Source of the DNA: CBDCPI01 sp965220245
GTDB taxonomy: Bacteria > Chloroflexota > Dehalococcoidia > Lucifugimonadales > UBA3495
Direction of reading: 5' to 3'
Length of the DNA: 64,000 nt
Assembly: GCA_965220245.1 (NCBI GenBank)
Contig: CBDCPI010000013.1
Location: 1 to 64,000, forward strand
Below, one piece after another: positions 17,230-28,015 of this stretch. Below the pieces are notes generated by a model. That model was not told the DNA's origin and did no database searches. It saw nothing but the letters and a program-made list of their open reading frames with translations. Made by a program: the position numbers and the translations under genes. The first letter of the stretch is position 1, and each line of letters starts with the position of its first letter.

Positions 17230-20200
17230 ATGCGTTACACCCCGACACAAGCGGCCGGACATCTCAAGGAATCCATAGCCAGCTACCTTGAGTCCCAGTA
17301 CCGTATCTCGCACCCGCTCGTCTTCAACGAACGGGCAGAACTTCTGCGCCGAACCGGTGTCATCACCCAAGAACCATTTATCGAAGCGACCCCAGCCTTC
17401 GCAACCGCTGACCACATCTCGACCCTAGAATCCACGAGACCGGACGCGGTAACCCCAGGACTATCTGAAATCGTCGAGTACGGCCTGCCAGTAGGCAGGT
17501 TCCCCCTGTACACCCACCAGCAAGAAGCGCTGCTGGCAAGTTTAAGCTCTGCCCCCAACCTCCTGGTAGCCTCAGGCACGGGCTCCGGCAAGACCGAGGC
17601 ATTCGTCCTTCCCATCCTATCCCGAATACTCAGGGAAGCCAAAGAATGGGAAGCACCCAACGGACCAACGCCCGTAGAAGGCTCTCTCGCCAACAACAAG
17701 TGGCTCCACTCACGCCGCCACGAACGGCGGTCAGCAGCGCTGCGCGCCATCATCCTCTATCCCATGAACGCCTTGGTAAACGACCAGATGTCCCGCCTCC
17801 GCGGCATCCTAGCCCTCAACGGTTCCTCGGAATGGCAACGCCGGAACCTCAACGGAAACCTCATTCACTTCGGTATGTACACAAGCCTTACGGAAACGAC
17901 AGGACGACCGGAAGGCAGGGGAAAAATCAACCGCTGGAAGGAATACCTCCAACAGGTCGGGAGCGAATGGGACCAACTATCACCTAAACTCAAGAACAAA
18001 GGAAACTGGCCCTACGCCAACGGACCCGAAATGTTGTGCCGGTGGGACATGCAAGCAGCACCCCCGGACATTCTGGTGACCAACTACTCCATGCTGGAAT
18101 ACATGCTGATCCGACCCATCGAAACCAAGATATTCGACATCACCAGAGAGTGGCTGGACAGTTCCCAAGACAACAAAATCACCTTGGTCTTGGACGAAGC
18201 CCACACATACACCGGCGCCAAGGGTACCGAAGTGGCCCACCTGATCCGCCGCCTGAAGAACCGGCTGGGCATAACGCCGGGCGATGGCAAGCTAAGAGCC
18301 ATAGCCACCAGCGCGTCCATAAACCCCGACGCCGCCTCAGACCCGCAGGACCTGACCAAGTTCACCGCAGACCTGTTCGGAGAACCCCAAGAATCTTTTG
18401 CCTTCATTCAAGCCGGTATAGAAGACCAAGAAGCAACCCGCAGAAACCCCGAACCAGAAGCCATGACGGCCTTCGCCACCTTCCACGAGCAGTTCGACAT
18501 CAACGAGCCCATACCTGCAATAGCCCAACTTTCCAACGCACTCCGGAAAAACCGGCCAGATCCAAACATCGACCCGAGCGTAGCACTCCACCGCCTGCTT
18601 GAAGACGACGAACACCTGCGCTGGGCCAGAGCGAGAACAGCCCGCAACGCCACCCTAATCACCGAACTGTCGCAAGAAACCTGGCCCGGCGACCACCCCG
18701 CCGAAGTCAAAGACCGCGCCACCGCCGGTCTGCTCGCCGCCGGGAGTTTCGCCAGACCGGAACCGCAACCGGACACTCAACCCCTCCTGTCCATGCGGGT
18801 CCACGCATTCTTCCGGGGGCTGACCGGGCTATGGGCCTGCATAAACCCCAAGTGCTCAGAGACTCCAGCCGACCACCAAGGAGCGCGCCCAATTGGAAAA
18901 CTCTACACCGACCCCAAGATATGGTGTGGCTGCGGCGCAAGAATCCTAGAAATCTTCACCTGCCGCAAATGCGGACTGATATTCCTAGGTGGCATCCCCG
19001 ACAGTGGGCCAGGCGCCCTATGGCCCTGGAGTGACCAATTCGACCAGAATACCCAGCACAGAGAAAACAGCTACTCCATATTCTGCGCCGAAAGACCACA
19101 CCCGCACTACCCCGAGAACAACCGATCCATCACTACCACGTTGCCAAGCGCACCAAACTACAGCCAGTCAAGACCCGCCTACGAAATACAGCCGACTCAC
19201 GACACGACCACAGGCAACCAAGTCAGCCCGTTCCCGAACCGGTGCCCACGCTGCCAGAACTCCAGGTTCCAAGACGCAAACAACATCAGGGAGGTCATCG
19301 AAAGCCTCCGCACCCGCGGACCCAGATCCATATCCGTGGTGATGGAGGATTCGCTACGCATCCAGAACCCTGGCGCCAGCGGTTCGGAATACCAGTCAAA
19401 GGCCCTGGTATTCACCGATTCCCGTCAGGATGCTTCCCTGCTGGCCGCGGACATCAGACGAGACCACCGAGACGACTCCTTCCGACAACTGCTATATCAC
19501 GCTCTGCAAACCTGCCAGGACTGTCAAGGACAAGGAAAGATCACCGAGGGCGAGTACCGCATCGGAACCGCAGCCGGCCAGTCCACAGACTGTACGAAGT
19601 GCCATGGGTCGGGACAAGACCCAGCGCCACGGCCCATGCCATACCACGACCTGCGAAGCGCAGTGATCGACCTCCAACTGAGAAAAGGATTCAATCCGAC
19701 GGGGGACCACCTGCCCGACGCCCACGCAAGACTGAAGCGGGAAGAAGACGCCGTTTACAGGGAAGCCATGACCTCCTTCGACGTCATGTGCAACCGGGAA
19801 CTCAACCAGCAGGACTTCGGCCTCGAACCCCTAGGCCTAGGCGTGTGGAACATTGCCATGCCCCAATCAACCGGCGAATTTACCGGAATGACCGAGGAGG
19901 AGTCTCAACTCTTCATCCGCACCGTGGCCCGCATCCTGGCCACCGAACACATCCTATTGCCACCGGAACCGAACAACCCCTGGGAATGGCCCAGAGACGA
20001 CCGTATGCAAGCCTGGGAACGCCAACGCATAGTCAAAGGATCGGGCAAAGCGCCAGCAAACTCCGTGCGCTACTACCTCACAGGAAGGAACAAGCTCGCC
20101 CGATACGCGCGAGCCATCGCCAACGCCCTGCAATCCAGAAACAGCATAAAGAGCGCCGAGCAATGGCTGAACAAGACACACAAAGAACTATGGGAAGCAC

Positions 20201-20664
20201 TGACAAACTTCCGAATTCTGACCCCCACCGGACGGGGCCAAGAAAATATGCAACCCCACGGCATACGCATAAACCTCTTCACCCTCCATCCCGTGGGAGA
20301 CACCATCCACCGCTGCTCCGCCTGCCGATACGTCATGGCAGAAGCCCTGCTGAACGTGTGCTACCGGTGCGGGCAACAAACCAATCCGGAGAGCGCCGAC
20401 GAAATCGCCAACTTCTACCGCAGGATGACCCAATTCGCACAACCTGCGTCAAATTATCCTGACCCCTATCCGGTGAGAGCAACCGAACACACCGCCGCAG
20501 TGGGACGGAAGGAAGCCCGCAACATAGAGCGCTGGTTCCAGAACCTGTTCCTCGATACTGAGGATCACAGCGACCACCGCATCGACATCCTTTCGGTAAC
20601 CACCACCATGGAGATGGGCATAGACATAGGCAGCCTCCTAGTATTACAACGACGGTTGGGATGA
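17230..20664 (+). pseudogene. druE: DruE-like helicase, 5' part (interrupted by IS701)
   Basis: This is the N-terminal 1137 residues of a DEAD/DEAH helicase of the Druantia DruE type. It has Walker A ASGTGSGKTEAF at ~115, DEAHTYTGAKGTE at ~322, ATSASI (motif III) and Cys-rich zinc segments (CINPKC, CGCG, CRKCG, CPRCQ, CQDCQG). Native sequence ends at 20641 within MEMGIDIGSLL (motif V); the following residues are insertion-sequence DNA. Removing the IS and one CTAG copy (1,462 bp) restores one frame of ~1813 codons, giving GSLLAVGLRNVAPTVANYQQRAGRSGRRG in two blocks. This is the usual size for DruE. As it stands the helicase lacks motif VI and should be inactive. Codon use (AGA, CAA, AAC-rich) differs from neighbouring element genes. 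Confidence 0.85.
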
Positions 20665-22099
20665 TAGGATGACGGGGTAGTTGGGGAAGGCTTGGGCAAG
20701 TGAGGCAGGGAAGTGGATGCTGCGGTTTTCGAGCAGGTGTACGGGACCTTTCAGGATTTTCACGCTTACTTCGCTCCGCTGTTTGGCCGCAGGGAAGCGC
20801 GGGACCACAGCCGCCATTACCTCCAGGCTCTCCTGGTACAGTCCGGGGAGCGGCGCAACGCCGAGAATCTGTCGGAGACGGTTCCGGCGTCAGCCAGGGT
20901 GATGCAGCGGTTTCTCGCTGAATCCCCCTGGGATGACGACACAGTCATAGGACGCCTTCAAGAGTACTTGGGACCCCGGCTGGGACATCCGGATGCGGTG
21001 TGGGTGCTGGACGGCAGCGACTTCCCGAAGCAGGGCAGGAAGTCCGTGGGAGTGGCCCGTCAGTATTGCGGGAGGCTGGGCAAGGTGGCCAGCTGCCAGG
21101 CCGGAATGTTCCTCGCCTACGTCAGCCCGCTGGGACGGGCCCTGGTGGACAAACGGCTTTATCTGCCGGAGAGCTGGACCTCGGACCAAGACCGGTGTGA
21201 GGCGGCGGGGGTTCCGGAGGAGAGGCAGGGCTACCAGTCGAAGACCCAATTGGCGCTGAAGATGGTGGAGCGGGCCTTGGAGCGGGGACATCTGAGGGCC
21301 GGATGGGTTGCGGGGGACGACGCCTTCGGGATGTCGCCGTCCTTCCGTGAGGGACTGGCGGCGCTGGGGATGCGCTACGTGCTGGACGTTCCCGGCGGCA
21401 CCACGGTCTGGCCGCTGGAGCCAGCCTGGACCAGGCCGGAGCATCAGGGATTCGGGCGTCCCCGCAAACCCAAGTTGCGAGACGGTCAGCGCCGGACCAT
21501 GGAGCAGCGCAGCGATGAATTGCCGGAGGAGGCCTGGCGTGAGATTACGGTGGCCGAGGGAAGCCAGGGTCCCCGCAGCTACCCGTTCAGCGCTCAGAGG
21601 GTGCGTCCAACCAGCAGGCGGAAGCCTGGCGAAATCCACTGGGCCATTTACCGCCGGAACCTGGACGGCAGCGAGCCCCGCTACTACCTGTCCAACGATC
21701 CGGAGGATACTCCCCTGGAGACCCTGGCATACGTGGGTGGCTCCCGGTGGCGCATAGAAACGGAGTTCGAGACGGAAAAGAGCAACGTGGGGCTGGACGA
21801 GTACGAGACCCGCACCTGGGCGGGATGGCATCATCACGTCGCCCTGTGCCTGCTGGGCGGAGCGTTTCTCCTGAGCCTGCAACAGGCTTGGGGGGGAAAA
21901 GATGCCCCGGATCACGAGACCGCAGGTCTACCGGGTGGTGCGGGAGATGCTGCCCCGGGAACGGTTCGGGCCGGCTGAACTGCTGCGGTGGCTGGAGGAG
22001 ACGCAAGAATGCAACGAGCGGGCCAGACACTCCCATGCCAAGCGTCGAGCCGCCCTTCGTGCCTCCCCACACGTCCCTCCTTGAACCGTCGTTGTAATA
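20642..22099 (+). mobile_element. IS701-family insertion sequence, 1458 bp
   Basis: The ends are perfect 16-bp inverted repeats (TATTACAACGACGGTT and its complement). It is flanked by a 4-bp duplication CTAG at 20638-20641 and 22100-22103, matching the YTAR target preference of IS701. The element sits inside druE and its transposase reads in the same direction. Both ends and the duplication are intact, so the insertion is recent. Confidence 0.95.
20713..22084 (+). CDS. IS701-family transposase, frameshifted near the 3' end
   Basis: This is a DDE transposase. Frame 1 runs to 21978 and contains AVWVLDGSDFPKQG, WVAGDDAFGMSP (second Asp) and GLDEYETRTWAGWHHH (catalytic Glu region). The expected C-terminal tail is found from 21902 in a different frame (MPRITRPQVYRVVREMLP, then ELLRWLEETQECNERARHSH). 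The two frames meet at a run of seven G followed by AAAA near 21890-21900, which needs a +1 change. This may be a homopolymer error, a real mutation or slippage. The catalytic triad lies before the shift. Confidence 0.88.
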
Positions 22100-22103
22100 C
22101 TAG

Positions 22104-24133
22104 CGGTGGGACTGCGCAATGTCGCGCCAACCGTCGCCAACTACCAGCAAAGGGCCGGACGCTCCGGACGCAGAGGGAGTGCCGTGGCAACAGTCGTAAC
22201 CTACGCCCTGGACCGCAATCACGACCAGTATTACTTCCATCACCCCAAGGAAATAGTCAGCGACCCGCCCAGAGTTCCGAAGCTCCACATGGACAACGAG
22301 GTAATCGCGCGACGCCACTTCCGTTCCCTCATCCTCGCCGGATTCTTCGCCACCATGCAGACCAACAACAGGGCAGGCTCCCTCTTCCACGCCTGGGGAA
22401 CCACAGAGCACTTTGTAGCCAACCAAGGAAGGGGACACCTCTACCAATACATCAAGGAAAACAAGGAAGCCCTCAGGCGGTCAGCCGAAGCCATCATCTC
22501 TCCATCCCTCCACAACCAACTCCAGCCGTGGGCCAGCCAACTGCCAAAGGAGATCCACGAAGCTGCAGCAGAAAATCCAAGCAACAGACAGGAACTCCTC
22601 GAAACCCTCACCGTCAAGGGGCTGGCGCCCAAATACGCATTCCCAGTGGACGTAGTCACACTGGCAATACCGCCGGAAGGTTACGAGGACGACGACCCAT
22701 ACGAGTCCCAAGATTACTATTCCGGAACTAGCAGGGACCTCAAAATAGCCATCAGCGAATACGCGCCCGGCGCAGAAGTAGCCTTGGGCAAATTCCCCGA
22801 CACCTACATCTACACCAGCGCCGGAGTATACGATCCGAACGAGCAAGCTCCGGACTACTCACCAACCCACATGGTTTTCGAGTGTCCGGTATGTCACGCC
22901 GTGAACACCTCCCGGCACCAAGAGGAACCCCAACAGACCTGCCAGATCTGCGCAACCCCCTTGGGAGAACCCGAACCGGCAATACGGCCCAGAGGCTTCA
23001 CCGTAGACCAAGCGAAGCAGAACAGCGGCAGAGTCAGATACAACCGCCAAACGGGCCGACAGACAGCAGGGTACTCGTCCTACGCGCAACTGATGGTGGG
23101 ACCAAGTGCAATGACCCAGGGACAGCCACAGCACCCCTTCGCGCCCAGGCTATACGCCCATGTCCATACCCAGGGAAACCTGGTCATGCGCAACCAAGGG
23201 CCCGAACAGGAAGACGGAACCCACGGCTTCAGGATCTGCGACAAGTGCGGCCGTCACCTAGCGGCAGACGAAACGCGCCACAAATACCCGGCGCCCGTGC
23301 CCCCGCACCGCGGACCTGGAAGAGGCCACCGGGCTGGATACAACTGCCCCAACAGAAAGGGCGCGCACAACAGGATGTCGCTAATCCACGAATTCAGCTC
23401 GGAAGTGGTCACCCTGTCAGTAGACCTCCCCAACCACCTGAACGCTCCCATCCGCGAGCCAGCGGGCAGGGCCGTCTGGCTCTCCTTCATAACCCTCATC
23501 AAGGAAGCCGCGGCAAGACGGCTCCAAATCGTCTCCGACGAAATACAGACCGGGATCAGACCCGTGGCGGACCGCCACGGACGCATCCAAGGCGAAACCT
23601 ATATCTACGACGACGTCCCAGGAGGTGCCGGATACGCCCGGTCAATCCATGACAATCTCCACGAGGTAATTCAAGCCGCTCTGGAATCCGGGAGAAACTG
23701 CAGGAACCCAGCCTGTGAAACTGCCTGCTACCACTGCTTGCTCAGCTACTCCAACCAGAGAGTCCATCAACTGCTGGACCGGCAACTGGGCACGGCGATG
23801 CTAGAATTCGTCCTCAACCAAACGGAACCTCCCATTCCCAATATTAGCGCTTCAGTACTGACCGAAAGAACTACCGACTACCTCCCAAGAGAATGGAAAC
23901 CACTGGAACATCCATCCCTGGTACAACGCATCCCGGTACTATTCCAGACGAAGAAGGGATCCCAAATCGGCATCATGCCGATACACCCCATGGAGGAGAG
24001 ACCAAACCAGCAACAACTGGAAACCATTCACAGGGACACAGGCATCAGAGCAGCACCCTACACCACCTTCGACATGGAACGGAGGCCCTTCTGGGTAGCC
24101 GACCAGTTCATGTCAACAATGAAAGGACTATGA
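22104..24133 (+). pseudogene. druE: DruE-like helicase, 3' part
   Basis: This continues the helicase after the IS701 insertion, starting in motif V/VI (VGLRNVAPTVANYQQRAG, then RSGRRG with the arginine finger). It then has a zinc segment (CPVCHA, CQICATPL), CDKCGRHL, and the DUF1998 region DDVPGGAGYARSI followed by CRNPACETACYHCLLSY, the zinc-binding end typical of DruE and MrfA. ATG 24130 of druA overlaps its stop, indicating translational coupling in the original operon. It is unlikely to be expressed as a functional product unless the IS is lost. Confidence 0.85.
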
Positions 24134-25347
24134 CCACAGTAATGCAAACCCAACCCGTTTACGCCCCAAGCGTACACGAGGAAACGGCCATTCAAGGGGC
24201 CGACGAGAACCCCACAGAACCTTCCGCACCCTCACTGGCCAACGCCATCAGAGCAGCACTCCGGAACATGCCCCGCTGCCAGCCCGGAGACTCTAAAAAC
24301 CAAATCAGGGAGATGCACGCAACAGCCAGGGAAAGACACCTGGTGAACCATGAAGAGTGGACCACGAACGCCTGGCGCCTGCGCCAGCACCTCTTCGCCG
24401 ACGGCGCGGAAATCAACCCACAAGACATCTCCCCGCGCCTCATCCCCGTGGTCACCACCGAAGAACAGGACTTGTTCCGCCTCGCCCGCTACACCTGGTC
24501 GCTGCCCCACTCTCGAGGCTACGGACGGCGCCTCCGCTTCCTGATAACCGACGCGGGACACGGCAACGCCGTCATGGCGATCTTGGGACTCCAGTCCCCG
24601 CCAATAGACTTTCAACTCAGGGACAGCAAGATCGATTACCCTACGGACCGCAAGGTCGAAATGGTCAACCAGACCATGGATATATACACCCTAGGCGCAG
24701 TGCCCCCATACAGCCGACTCCTAGGAAGCAAGCTGGCGGTCTACGCAGCTTCCAGCAGGGAAATCAGAGAAGCGTACCGGGAAAAGTACAGCCAAGCGGT
24801 AACGCAGATCGAGGGCCAAATACTGCCGTCTGACCTAGTCATGCTGACCACCACCAGCGCCTTCGGCCGCAGCAGCATTTACAACAGGGTTCGCTACCGA
24901 GGCCGCGCAATCGCCCAACGGCTGGGAGAAACGACTGGCTACGGCAACGTCCGTCTCAACGCCGTGAAAGAGATATACCCGCAAATCAGAGAATTCCTCA
25001 TCCAGGAAGGCTACGGAGAACGAATGGGGTTCGGCAAGGGCGGCCCAAAAGAGGCATGGCGAAACATCACCCAAGTCATGCAGATGCTGAGCATCAACGG
25101 CGACGACGCCCTTCACCACGGCATAAGAAGAGAAGCCTGGGCAATCCCACTGGCGAGAAACACCTGGAAATATCTCAACGGCAAGAGCAACAAACCAGAT
25201 TATTACCAAGCATCATTCGACCGGCTGGCCCAACATTGGAAGAAGCGATGGATGCTACCCAGAAGCGAACGAGAACTTAAGGAAGACTGGCGCAGTTGGA
25301 AAAAGGACCAACTCCTACAGGCAATAACCCCAGCGAAGGGGCAATAA
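24130..25347 (+). CDS. druA: Druantia-type DruA protein (DUF4338)
   Basis: The start codon overlaps the druE stop (ATGA). The 405-residue protein carries the DruA/DUF4338 pattern: RRLRFLITDAGHGNAVMAIL, then GLQSPPIDFQLRDSKIDY, GAVPPYSRLLGSKLAVYA, LVMLTTTSAFGRSSIYNRV and ETTGYGNVRL. In type I Druantia, DruA and the DruE helicase are essential parts of an anti-phage system whose mechanism is not well resolved. Here no druB, druC or druD is adjacent. Expression may depend on a polar effect of the IS701 insertion upstream. The gene itself is intact. Confidence 0.85.
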   Translation: MTTVMQTQPVYAPSVHEETAIQGADENPTEPSAPSLANAIRAALRNMPRCQPGDSKNQIREMHATARERHLVNHEEWTTNAWRLRQHLFADGAEINPQDISPRLIPVVTTEEQDLFRLARYTWSLPHSRGYGRRLRFLITDAGHGNAVMAILGLQSPPIDFQLRDSKIDYPTDRKVEMVNQTMDIYTLGAVPPYSRLLGSKLAVYAASSREIREAYREKYSQAVTQIEGQILPSDLVMLTTTSAFGRSSIYNRVRYRGRAIAQRLGETTGYGNVRLNAVKEIYPQIREFLIQEGYGERMGFGKGGPKEAWRNITQVMQMLSINGDDALHHGIRREAWAIPLARNTWKYLNGKSNKPDYYQASFDRLAQHWKKRWMLPRSERELKEDWRSWKKDQLLQAITPAKGQ

Positions 25348-25497
25348 GCCCCTAAGCGCTACTGCACGTACCTTACCAGACTGGTGCCGCCCAGAAACAC
25401 ACTGCGCCCCAGCCACTCAGGAACAACCAACTGACCAAGGAGACACGCCGATCAACCATCAGCCATTCACACCAAGAAGACCTGCGGCGGGAGGCTT

Positions 25498-25575
25498 TGC
25501 ACAATGAATGGGAATTAGCACGAATTAAAACAGATTCTGCACAACGAATCGGAATTAAAAAAGATTCGTTGTGCA
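25498..25575. repeat. Direct and inverted repeats between druA and the pilin genes
   Basis: TGCACAAYGAATSGGAATTA occurs at 25498-25517 and 25538-25557 (18 of 20 identical). The second copy also starts a hairpin: TGCACAACGAATC (25538-25550), 12-base loop, GATTCGTTGTGCA (25563-25575). The region is AT-rich against its surroundings and lies between convergent genes, so it could be a bidirectional terminator, an operator, or the scar of a small mobile element. Confidence 0.75.
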
Positions 25576-25660
25576 AAACCCCTGCGACACCCCGGACGCA
25601 AGCGGTCCCGGTCCCCGGATAAAAGGGCCGGGACCGCCGGGAACGGCCCCGGCGGGCAGG

Positions 25661-26332
25661 CTAGTAGTTCTCGGACCAAGTGGCGAGACGTTTCACGTAG
25701 AGCCAGCAGGTGGCGTTGTCCGTCGGCCGGTTACCATCATCTCCCCAGTAGACGATGATATCGTTGTCGGCATCCCTCCCCGAGGCACCGCGAACAACCC
25801 CCCCAATGGTGTTCCCAGCCCGCAACCCGGCTGGGACAACCTGGGTGCCGACGCTCGCAGTGTCACCTTCCGCCGCCGCCGCGCTCGCAAAACAGAAGCC
25901 GTCACCCCCAGAATAAGTAGCATCATCAACCTTAGGGTTCCAGACCTCGGCGGCGCACTCCTGCCGCTGCGACTGGATCTGGGCCCGGACCTCGTTCATC
26001 CTCTTCGCGGTGGAAGCCCCCCGCTGGAAGACCAGCTGGCTGCGGAGCAGCCCGTCACAGTCGTGGCCCGAGTCCATCTGCACCGCGGTGCCTCCCACCG
26101 GCTCGATCACCGTCTGGCTGATGATCCGGGGAATGACGAAGGCCGAACCGACGATGATCAGGCCGATTATGGATCCAAACAGCCCCATGCGGGCCTTGGA
26201 CGCATTCTGCGGGTCCCCCTGAGACATCATCCACATGAGACCCGCGTAGGCGATGCAAACCCCCGAGACGCTCCCTCCCACGATGGCTATCAACCTGGTC
26301 AGACTGCCGCCCAAGATTGTAATTTCATCCAC
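25661..26332 (-). CDS. VirB2/TrbC-like pilin with C-terminal domain (copy 1)
   Basis: Two N-terminal membrane helices (ITRLIAIVGGSVSGVCIAYAG split over ~20 residues, and LFGSIIGLIIVGSAFVI) flank a small polar loop MSQGDPQNASKARM. This is the arrangement of TrbC/VirB2 pilin subunits of type IV secretion. Unlike ordinary pilins it has a ~145-residue C-terminal domain with paired Cys (DCDGLL, QECAAEVW, GFCFAS, ATCWLYV). Copy 2 at 26471 shares all of these. No cleavable signal peptide is clear. The two genes suggest a conjugative apparatus whose other parts lie outside the window. Confidence 0.72.
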   Translation of the reverse strand: MDEITILGGSLTRLIAIVGGSVSGVCIAYAGLMWMMSQGDPQNASKARMGLFGSIIGLIIVGSAFVIPRIISQTVIEPVGGTAVQMDSGHDCDGLLRSQLVFQRGASTAKRMNEVRAQIQSQRQECAAEVWNPKVDDATYSGGDGFCFASAAAAEGDTASVGTQVVPAGLRAGNTIGGVVRGASGRDADNDIIVYWGDDGNRPTDNATCWLYVKRLATWSENY

Positions 26333-26470
26333 AGCCCGCCTCCTTCAGAATAGCTGCAAGTTCCTCCAAGGCTGCACCTCCGAAAAAGAATTACCTTCAG
26401 GTTAGAACAGGGATTGCCATTGCCGTTTTGTCATTAGGGGAAAGGCGGTGGGAAGCCAGCCAATCGAAGG

Positions 26471-27136
26471 TCATTCCCCGGCAGACTCTCTCCAAGCATT
26501 GAAGGCGCTGACGTAGAGCCAGCAATAGGAACCGTCCGAGGGCAAGCCCCTCCCGCCGACTTCATTCCAGTAGATAACGATGTTATTCCGGGCGTCCCGG
26601 GCGGACAGAAAGCGAGGCTTCTTGTCGGACGGTCTGATCAGCCCGGGCGGAACAGACAGTCCGCCCACGGTCCAAGGAGAGGCACTGGTATCAAAACAGT
26701 TATTGGGATAGTCACCTGTATTCACAGTAATGACCTGCGGACTCCAGAATTCCGGGGCGCACTGCTCCCGCTGCGCCTGTATCCGCTGGACCAGCCACTG
26801 CATTCTCTGCGGGTCCGAAGCGGTGGTGCGCGACACCAGCTGACGCTTGAGCAGCCCGTCGCAGTCGAACCCCGAATCAAGCCTGACAGGGATGCCCCCC
26901 GCCGGCTCGATCACCATCTCGCTCACCACCAGAGGAATCAGGAAAGCCACCCCCACGATGATCAACCCGATCACCGTGCCGATGAGGGACAACCGGGCCT
27001 GGGACATCCGCTGCGGGTCTCCCGCAGCCGTCATCCACTGGATGCCGGCCCAAGCGATGAAGACCGCCGAGATCAACCCGCCCAGGATGGCGACCAGATG
27101 GGCGATGCCGCCCACGACAGACAGGATCGATTCCAT
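26471..27136 (-). CDS. VirB2/TrbC-like pilin with C-terminal domain (copy 2)
   Basis: A paralogue of 25661, and first in the minus-strand order. The helix-loop-helix is AHLVAILGGLISAVFIAWAG, MTAAGDPQRMSQARLSLIG, then GLIIVGVAFLIPLVV. The shared C-terminal domain has FDCDGLLKRQLV, QREQCAPEFWSPQV, NNCFDTS, NNIVIYW and GSYCWLYVSAFNAW; the Cys positions match copy 1, suggesting conserved disulphides in an exported domain. A GDPQ loop in the same place supports the pilin assignment. Two unequal pilins side by side could form a mixed fibre or represent major and minor subunits. Confidence 0.72.
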   Translation of the reverse strand: MESILSVVGGIAHLVAILGGLISAVFIAWAGIQWMTAAGDPQRMSQARLSLIGTVIGLIIVGVAFLIPLVVSEMVIEPAGGIPVRLDSGFDCDGLLKRQLVSRTTASDPQRMQWLVQRIQAQREQCAPEFWSPQVITVNTGDYPNNCFDTSASPWTVGGLSVPPGLIRPSDKKPRFLSARDARNNIVIYWNEVGGRGLPSDGSYCWLYVSAFNAWRESAGE

Positions 27137-27239
27137 GAATTCAGCCTAGCCGAGAACACCCGTACCGGGATTTAGCGTTAGCGGAAAGCGGACCGGACGC
27201 GGACCGGACGCGGACCGGACACTGAGAAAACCCGAGGGA

Positions 27240-27812
27240 CTACCGGCCCCGGGACCGGTCAATGGCTTCCCTCAACGCCTCCTTCACCTCCCGCCTGAGC
27301 TCTTCGGCCACCTCCTCCAACGCCTCCTCGACGGCTTTATCCACCAGAGAGTCAACCTCGGGCGCCGCCAAGCGGGCTTGGTCCCAGCCCGGAGAACCGT
27401 CAAGGACCGTCTGCCCTTCATGGTCCACCCGGACAATCCAAGGGACCCGGGCGGAAACGTCTCCAAGGTCCGCCGGCAGGGTGAAATCCACCGAGGCCCG
27501 GGCGGCAACATCGTGGAGGCCGCCGAACCGCCGGAACGCCGGAGAGAACTCCCACTCGACGTTCCTGTCGACCTGGGTCCTCACCCAGCCAACGCCCAGG
27601 CTCCCCAGCAGCGCGTTGCCGTCAGCGATCCAAACGGCGATCTCCCCGCCGGCCGGACCGGCCCGGGCCTCCACCCACTCCTGGGCCAACCGCTCCGGGG
27701 AGAGGCCCTGGTCCCGGTCTCCGGAGCAAGCAACAGCAACCAGGAGGAGGACGGCGAGGCCGACGGCCGGAAGTCCTTTGAAGAGCAGCCTGTTCCCTGC
27801 GATGGCAGTCAT
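27240..27812 (-). CDS. Lipoprotein, 190 aa
   Basis: The N-terminal signal ends in a lipobox (VAVAC-S). The mature part is soluble and mixed alpha/beta (GGEIAVWIADGNALLG, WEFSPAFRRF, VPWIVRVDHEGQTVLDG) and ends in a long charged helix (VDKAVEEALEEVAEEL). No family recognised. It is downstream of neither pilin but on the same strand, ~100 bases before copy 2, so it could be the first gene of a secretion operon read right to left. It probably sits on the outer face of the cytoplasmic membrane. Confidence 0.7.
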   Translation of the reverse strand: MTAIAGNRLLFKGLPAVGLAVLLLVAVACSGDRDQGLSPERLAQEWVEARAGPAGGEIAVWIADGNALLGSLGVGWVRTQVDRNVEWEFSPAFRRFGGLHDVAARASVDFTLPADLGDVSARVPWIVRVDHEGQTVLDGSPGWDQARLAAPEVDSLVDKAVEEALEEVAEELRREVKEALREAIDRSRGR

Positions 27813-28015
27813 TCCTCACCTCTCGAAGCCTTCAGGATGAGCAGCCCTGAAATTCAGGATAAACGGGAGAGGGGAGCAACCGTTTTAGCATTAGGAACAA
27901 GGAGAGGGGGCGGACCCGCCGCTAATGAAAAAGCGACGGCTTGCGGGCGTTGACTACGATTGGCAGAGAACCCAAGAAAACCAAATTTATGAAACAACGG
28001 AAGGAGGGACACACC

